In this document: positions 11,940 through 14,410 of the stretch, piece by piece
Layout: each line of letters opens with the position of its first letter
How positions within the stretch are numbered: the stretch's first letter is position 1
Assembly (NCBI GenBank): GCA_965651815.1
Contig: CBFGTJ010000073.1
Coordinates: 1 to 14,410 of the forward strand
Source of the DNA: CBFGTJ01 sp965651815
GTDB lineage: Bacteria; Actinomycetota; Acidimicrobiia; Acidimicrobiales; Microtrichaceae
Reading direction: 5' to 3'
DNA length: 14,410 bases
The notes under the pieces: model-generated
Seen by the model: the letters and a program-made list of their open reading frames with translations, nothing else
Databases searched by the model: none
Told to the model about the DNA's origin: nothing
Position numbers and translations under genes: made by a program

Positions 11940-12806
11940 CAGCGTCGACAGCTCGAGGGCGAGCTGCTCGGAGTAGGTGGACGGGCCACCCTCGAGTCGT
12001 GCCTCGAGCTGCACCTTCACGGGCAGCCCGGTCGCGGCGTCGAGCCACCACTCACCGACCTCGGTGCCGGTCTGGTCACCGCTGAACGTGTCGGTGGTGC
12101 GCACGTGGACGACCTCGACCCGCTTGCCGCCGATCGTGAGGGAGTCGGTGCCGAGCACCTGCAGCACGCCCTCGTCCTCGGTGACCAGGTCGTCGACGTC
12201 GGAGGTGCCGGTGCACGCGCCGGTGCGGGTGTCGCCCGCGGCGGCGCCGTCCCACAGGAACGGCAGCGGGCGGTCGCAGGTGTAGGTCGACTGGGTCGCG
12301 ATGTCGAGGCCCGGCGCCTTGCGTGCGGTCCAGCTGTCGAGCTGCGCCAGCGCGCTCGTCGACGAGTCGGTCCGGCAGAACGTCCACGAGCGCCAGTGGT
12401 GGTTGTTGAGGTCCGCCCGGTAGGTGAAGCAGCCGTCGTCGTCGTGCGTGACGGTGACCGGGGCGTTCGGACCGAGCTCCTCGTCGAACCCGGGCAGCCC
12501 GATCGACTCGTTGCCGGTCGCGGTCGCCGCGTAGACGCCCGGCGCGGGCCCGCCGTCGACCTCGACCGACGCGCCTCCGCCGGCACGGAACCCGGCGACC
12601 GCCTGGTCGTCGCTCAGCTCTGCGGCCTGCTCACGTCCGAGGAAGAACCAGAGCCCGGCGATCACGACGAGCAGCGCGAGCCCGGCGACGGCGCCGAGCA
12701 GCACCCGTCGCACCCGGCGGCGCGGGCGCGGTGGTTCGGTGGGGGAGGCGCCGGGGGACGGGTCGATCTCCTCGTCCACCGGTTTGGGGACGGTCGGCGC
12801 GGCCAT
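11925..12806 (-). CDS. Membrane-anchored extracytoplasmic protein of unknown function
   Basis: The protein has 293 residues and I do not recognise its family. Residues 1-34 are a Pro-rich, cytoplasmic tail ending in a basic cluster (RPRRRVRR). Residues 35-56 are one membrane helix (VLLGAVAGLALLVVIAGLWFFL) and the rest should be outside the cell. The outer domain is rich in short beta strands and Thr/Asp/Gly. It has four cysteines (in DGCFTY, TFCRTD, YTCDRP and GACTGT) that could form two disulphides. The text near the end (VGEWWLDAATGLPVKVQLEARL) resembles the strand pattern of LolA/LppX-like or MucB-like beta folds, only suggestively. The ATG at 12806 has no strong ribosome-binding site and I saw no promoter in the 93-bp gap after GH31. 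The endonuclease-fold gene follows after 71 bp. Confidence 0.82.
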   Translation of the reverse strand: MAAPTVPKPVDEEIDPSPGASPTEPPRPRRRVRRVLLGAVAGLALLVVIAGLWFFLGREQAAELSDDQAVAGFRAGGGASVEVDGGPAPGVYAATATGNESIGLPGFDEELGPNAPVTVTHDDDGCFTYRADLNNHHWRSWTFCRTDSSTSALAQLDSWTARKAPGLDIATQSTYTCDRPLPFLWDGAAAGDTRTGACTGTSDVDDLVTEDEGVLQVLGTDSLTIGGKRVEVVHVRTTDTFSGDQTGTEVGEWWLDAATGLPVKVQLEARLEGGPSTYSEQLALELSTLTPAT

Positions 12807-12899
12807 GGGGATCCATCGACCGCCGACCCCCGCGCTTGAGCTCGTCGGGGTGAAGGAGTTGCGGTGCGTGCCCTCGCTCAGCGGCGGGCCGGAGGTCGC

Positions 12900-14410
12900 T
12901 CAGGGGAGGAACTGGTCGCGGGTCGTGGCGAGCATCCGTCGGGCCGCGGCCAGCGTCGAGCTGGCGACCGGCGGGTCCGCGGGGTTGAGCGACTCGGCCT
13001 CGACCCACCTCGCGGCGTGGCGCTCGAGCAGCCCGTCCAGCTCGCCGAACCTGCGGCGCAGCTCCTCCAGCTCGGCGGCGAGCGACGACGGGTCGCGTGC
13101 GATCCGGTCGACCGCCTGGGAGAGCGCCACGATCCGGCGGTTGTCCTCCTGCAGCAGCGTCCGCGTCGACTCGCTCACCAGGTCGAGCCGGCGGGCCAGG
13201 CCCGGGTAGCCGTCGAGCAGGGCCTCGGCCTCCCCGCGGCGGCGCGGCGTGTCGCGCTCGAGGACCACCTCGACGCCCTCGCGGAGGTCGACCCGGGGCA
13301 GCGACACGACGACCGCGGCGTTCGCCGCGTCGTACCACCAGTGGCCCTCCTGCTCGTAGGCCGCCCACGGCACCTCGCGCCCACCGGCGCGCACCGCGCG
13401 TGGCGGTGCCTCCGCGACGAAGCGCACCTCGACGGGCCGGCGCCGCAGCCACCCCCGGTACGTGCCGCGGGCAGGGCCCAACCGGACCGTGCGCCGGCGC
13501 GCGCTGCTGCGGTGTCGGAGCGGCACGGTGACCGAGCGGCCCTGCAGGTACCCGGTCGAGACGCCGTCGTCCTCGTACAGCTCGTGCTCCCCGCGCGCAC
13601 CCGGGTACGCGGTGACGACGAGATGCGGGTACGACGGCGCGTCGAGGCGGCGGGCGTCGCGCTGGGTGGGCAGCACCGTCCCGGCCCGCACGAAGCGTGG
13701 CACCTCGGCGAGCAGGTACCGGCGCTCGAACCAGGCGCCCTCGTCGTCGCCGACCTCCAGCCGGGCGCCGTGCGCGAGGTCGAACCACCCACCCTTCGGC
13801 AGCCACACCCGCACCCCGGCCATGCCGTCGTCGTCGAGGGGTGACACGACCGGCGCGACGACCATCCGCCCGCCGAGGTGGTACTGCCCGGTCGCCTCGT
13901 AGGCGGCGTCGAGGGTGGGGTGCTCGTGGTACATGGGCCGCACCAGCGACGTGCCGTCGTCGACGCCGCGCCGGCACTCCCCGTACAGGTACGGCACGAG
14001 CTCGTAGCGGTGCTGGACCGCCTCGATCATCACCGTGCGGTACGGGTTCGGGAACTCCCAGATGCGGCGCTCCTGCTCGGGGCCGAGCGTGCCGTGGGTG
14101 CGCAGGACGGGCGAGTGCACCCCGAACTGGACCCAGCGCGCGTACAGCTCCGGGTCGGTCGCACCGCCGAAGTGCCCGCCGATGTCGTGGCTCCAGTACC
14201 CGTAGAGGATGTTCGCCGCGGTGGCGGTGAACTCGGGCTGGTAGGCGAGCGACGCCCACGTGGCGTGGGTGTCGCCGGAGAACCCGACGGGGTAGCGGCC
14301 GGCGCCGGGCCCGCCCCACCTGCTGAAGATGAGCGGCCGGCGGCTGGGGCGGCGGCGCGCCTGGTCGTCCCAGTGCAGGTGGTTGAGCCAGGCGAGCGGG
14401 TCGAGGCCCG
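12900..14410 (-). CDS. Glycoside hydrolase family 31 (alpha-glucosidase type), 5' truncated, with C-terminal extension
   Basis: The frame is open to the window edge; 502 residues of the C-terminal part are visible. They begin GLDPLAWLNHLHW and continue PLIFSRWGGPGAGRYPVGFSGDTHATWASL. The Asp of FSGD (fragment residue 46) is the family's general acid/base. GYWSHDIGGH follows at 70-79. The nucleophile Asp normally lies just before GLDP, beyond the window. Fragment residues from about 97 to 180 complete the barrel (FPNPYRTVMIEAVQHRYELVPYLY and GGRMVVAPVV). Two beta domains then follow to about 385. The last ~118 residues are helical, with a heptad-like stretch LAAELEELRRRFGELDGLLE near 443-462, not part of the standard GH31 core. 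It should hydrolyse alpha-linked sugars at non-reducing ends; no cell-export signal can be judged because the N-terminus is missing. Confidence 0.93.
   Translation of the reverse strand, partial: GLDPLAWLNHLHWDDQARRRPSRRPLIFSRWGGPGAGRYPVGFSGDTHATWASLAYQPEFTATAANILYGYWSHDIGGHFGGATDPELYARWVQFGVHSPVLRTHGTLGPEQERRIWEFPNPYRTVMIEAVQHRYELVPYLYGECRRGVDDGTSLVRPMYHEHPTLDAAYEATGQYHLGGRMVVAPVVSPLDDDGMAGVRVWLPKGGWFDLAHGARLEVGDDEGAWFERRYLLAEVPRFVRAGTVLPTQRDARRLDAPSYPHLVVTAYPGARGEHELYEDDGVSTGYLQGRSVTVPLRHRSSARRRTVRLGPARGTYRGWLRRRPVEVRFVAEAPPRAVRAGGREVPWAAYEQEGHWWYDAANAAVVVSLPRVDLREGVEVVLERDTPRRRGEAEALLDGYPGLARRLDLVSESTRTLLQEDNRRIVALSQAVDRIARDPSSLAAELEELRRRFGELDGLLERHAARWVEAESLNPADPPVASSTLAAARRMLATTRDQFLP

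Noticed and set aside
11854..12051. N-terminal extension of the endonuclease-fold protein to the ATG at 12051
   Set aside because: It would overlap the upstream membrane-protein gene by over 120 nt and adds Arg/Ala-rich residues not expected before the first beta strand (VLRVVQLNV).
12631..14319. 562-codon minus-strand frame overlapping GH31
   Set aside because: It is in a different frame from the clear GH31 protein and the translation is Arg/Gly/Pro-rich without motifs, so it is a frame shadow.
1..14410. CRISPR array, insertion sequence, prophage, toxin-antitoxin or defence island
   Set aside because: No regularly spaced repeats, transposase or integrase motifs, nor known defence-family domains are seen; the nuclease-fold and ABC genes are typical housekeeping-type members in this setting.

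Overview
The window is very GC-rich (about 70% by eye) chromosomal DNA, densely packed with short operons. GTG starts, stop-start overlaps, TAnnnT-type -10 boxes and a lipoprotein with a long Thr/Ser linker all suggest a high-GC actinobacterium (Actinomycetota, possibly Acidimicrobiia). The phylum is a fairly safe inference; the class is a guess. I see no tRNA, rRNA, CRISPR array, insertion sequence or phage gene.

Layout. Positions 2-487 hold the 3' end of an ECF sigma factor with a TPR-like tail. Its stop codon lies inside a perfect 22-bp-arm hairpin. A DUF1254/DUF1214 protein follows (572-1513). Convergent to it is a two-gene operon on the minus strand: an acyl-CoA dehydrogenase and an SDR oxidoreductase joined by an ATGA overlap (3517-1539). 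Next is a minus-strand hypothetical protein (4135-3644) with a Gly/Ala helix and a PH-like C-terminal part. From 4325 to 9345 everything is on the plus strand: SRPBCC + ArsR, a GNAT acetyltransferase, an ABC-2 exporter (ATPase + permease), then ArsR + DUF1801 + SRPBCC. From 9394 to the window end everything is on the minus strand. In transcription order these are a GH31 alpha-glucosidase-type hydrolase (cut by the window end), a membrane-anchored protein of unknown function, an endonuclease/exonuclease/phosphatase-fold protein, a metallophosphoesterase lipoprotein, and a 65-residue two-helix membrane protein.

The most interesting structure is regulatory. The two ArsR/SRPBCC modules flank the GNAT and ABC exporter genes and have the same promoter design. 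Each has a dyad overlapping a recognisable -35/-10 pair, with the -10 box ending 6 nt before the ATG, so the mRNA should be leaderless and probably autorepressed by the ArsR protein. Both modules also use an almost identical 8-nt stop/start overlap ([A/G]TGGCTGA) between their first two genes. The remaining genes look like ordinary metabolic or envelope functions. I found no evidence of a wholly new multi-gene system. The points worth checking are the paired ArsR promoters, the 48-nt hairpin, the altered metal-ligand motif in the metallophosphoesterase, and the C-terminal extension of the GH31 enzyme.
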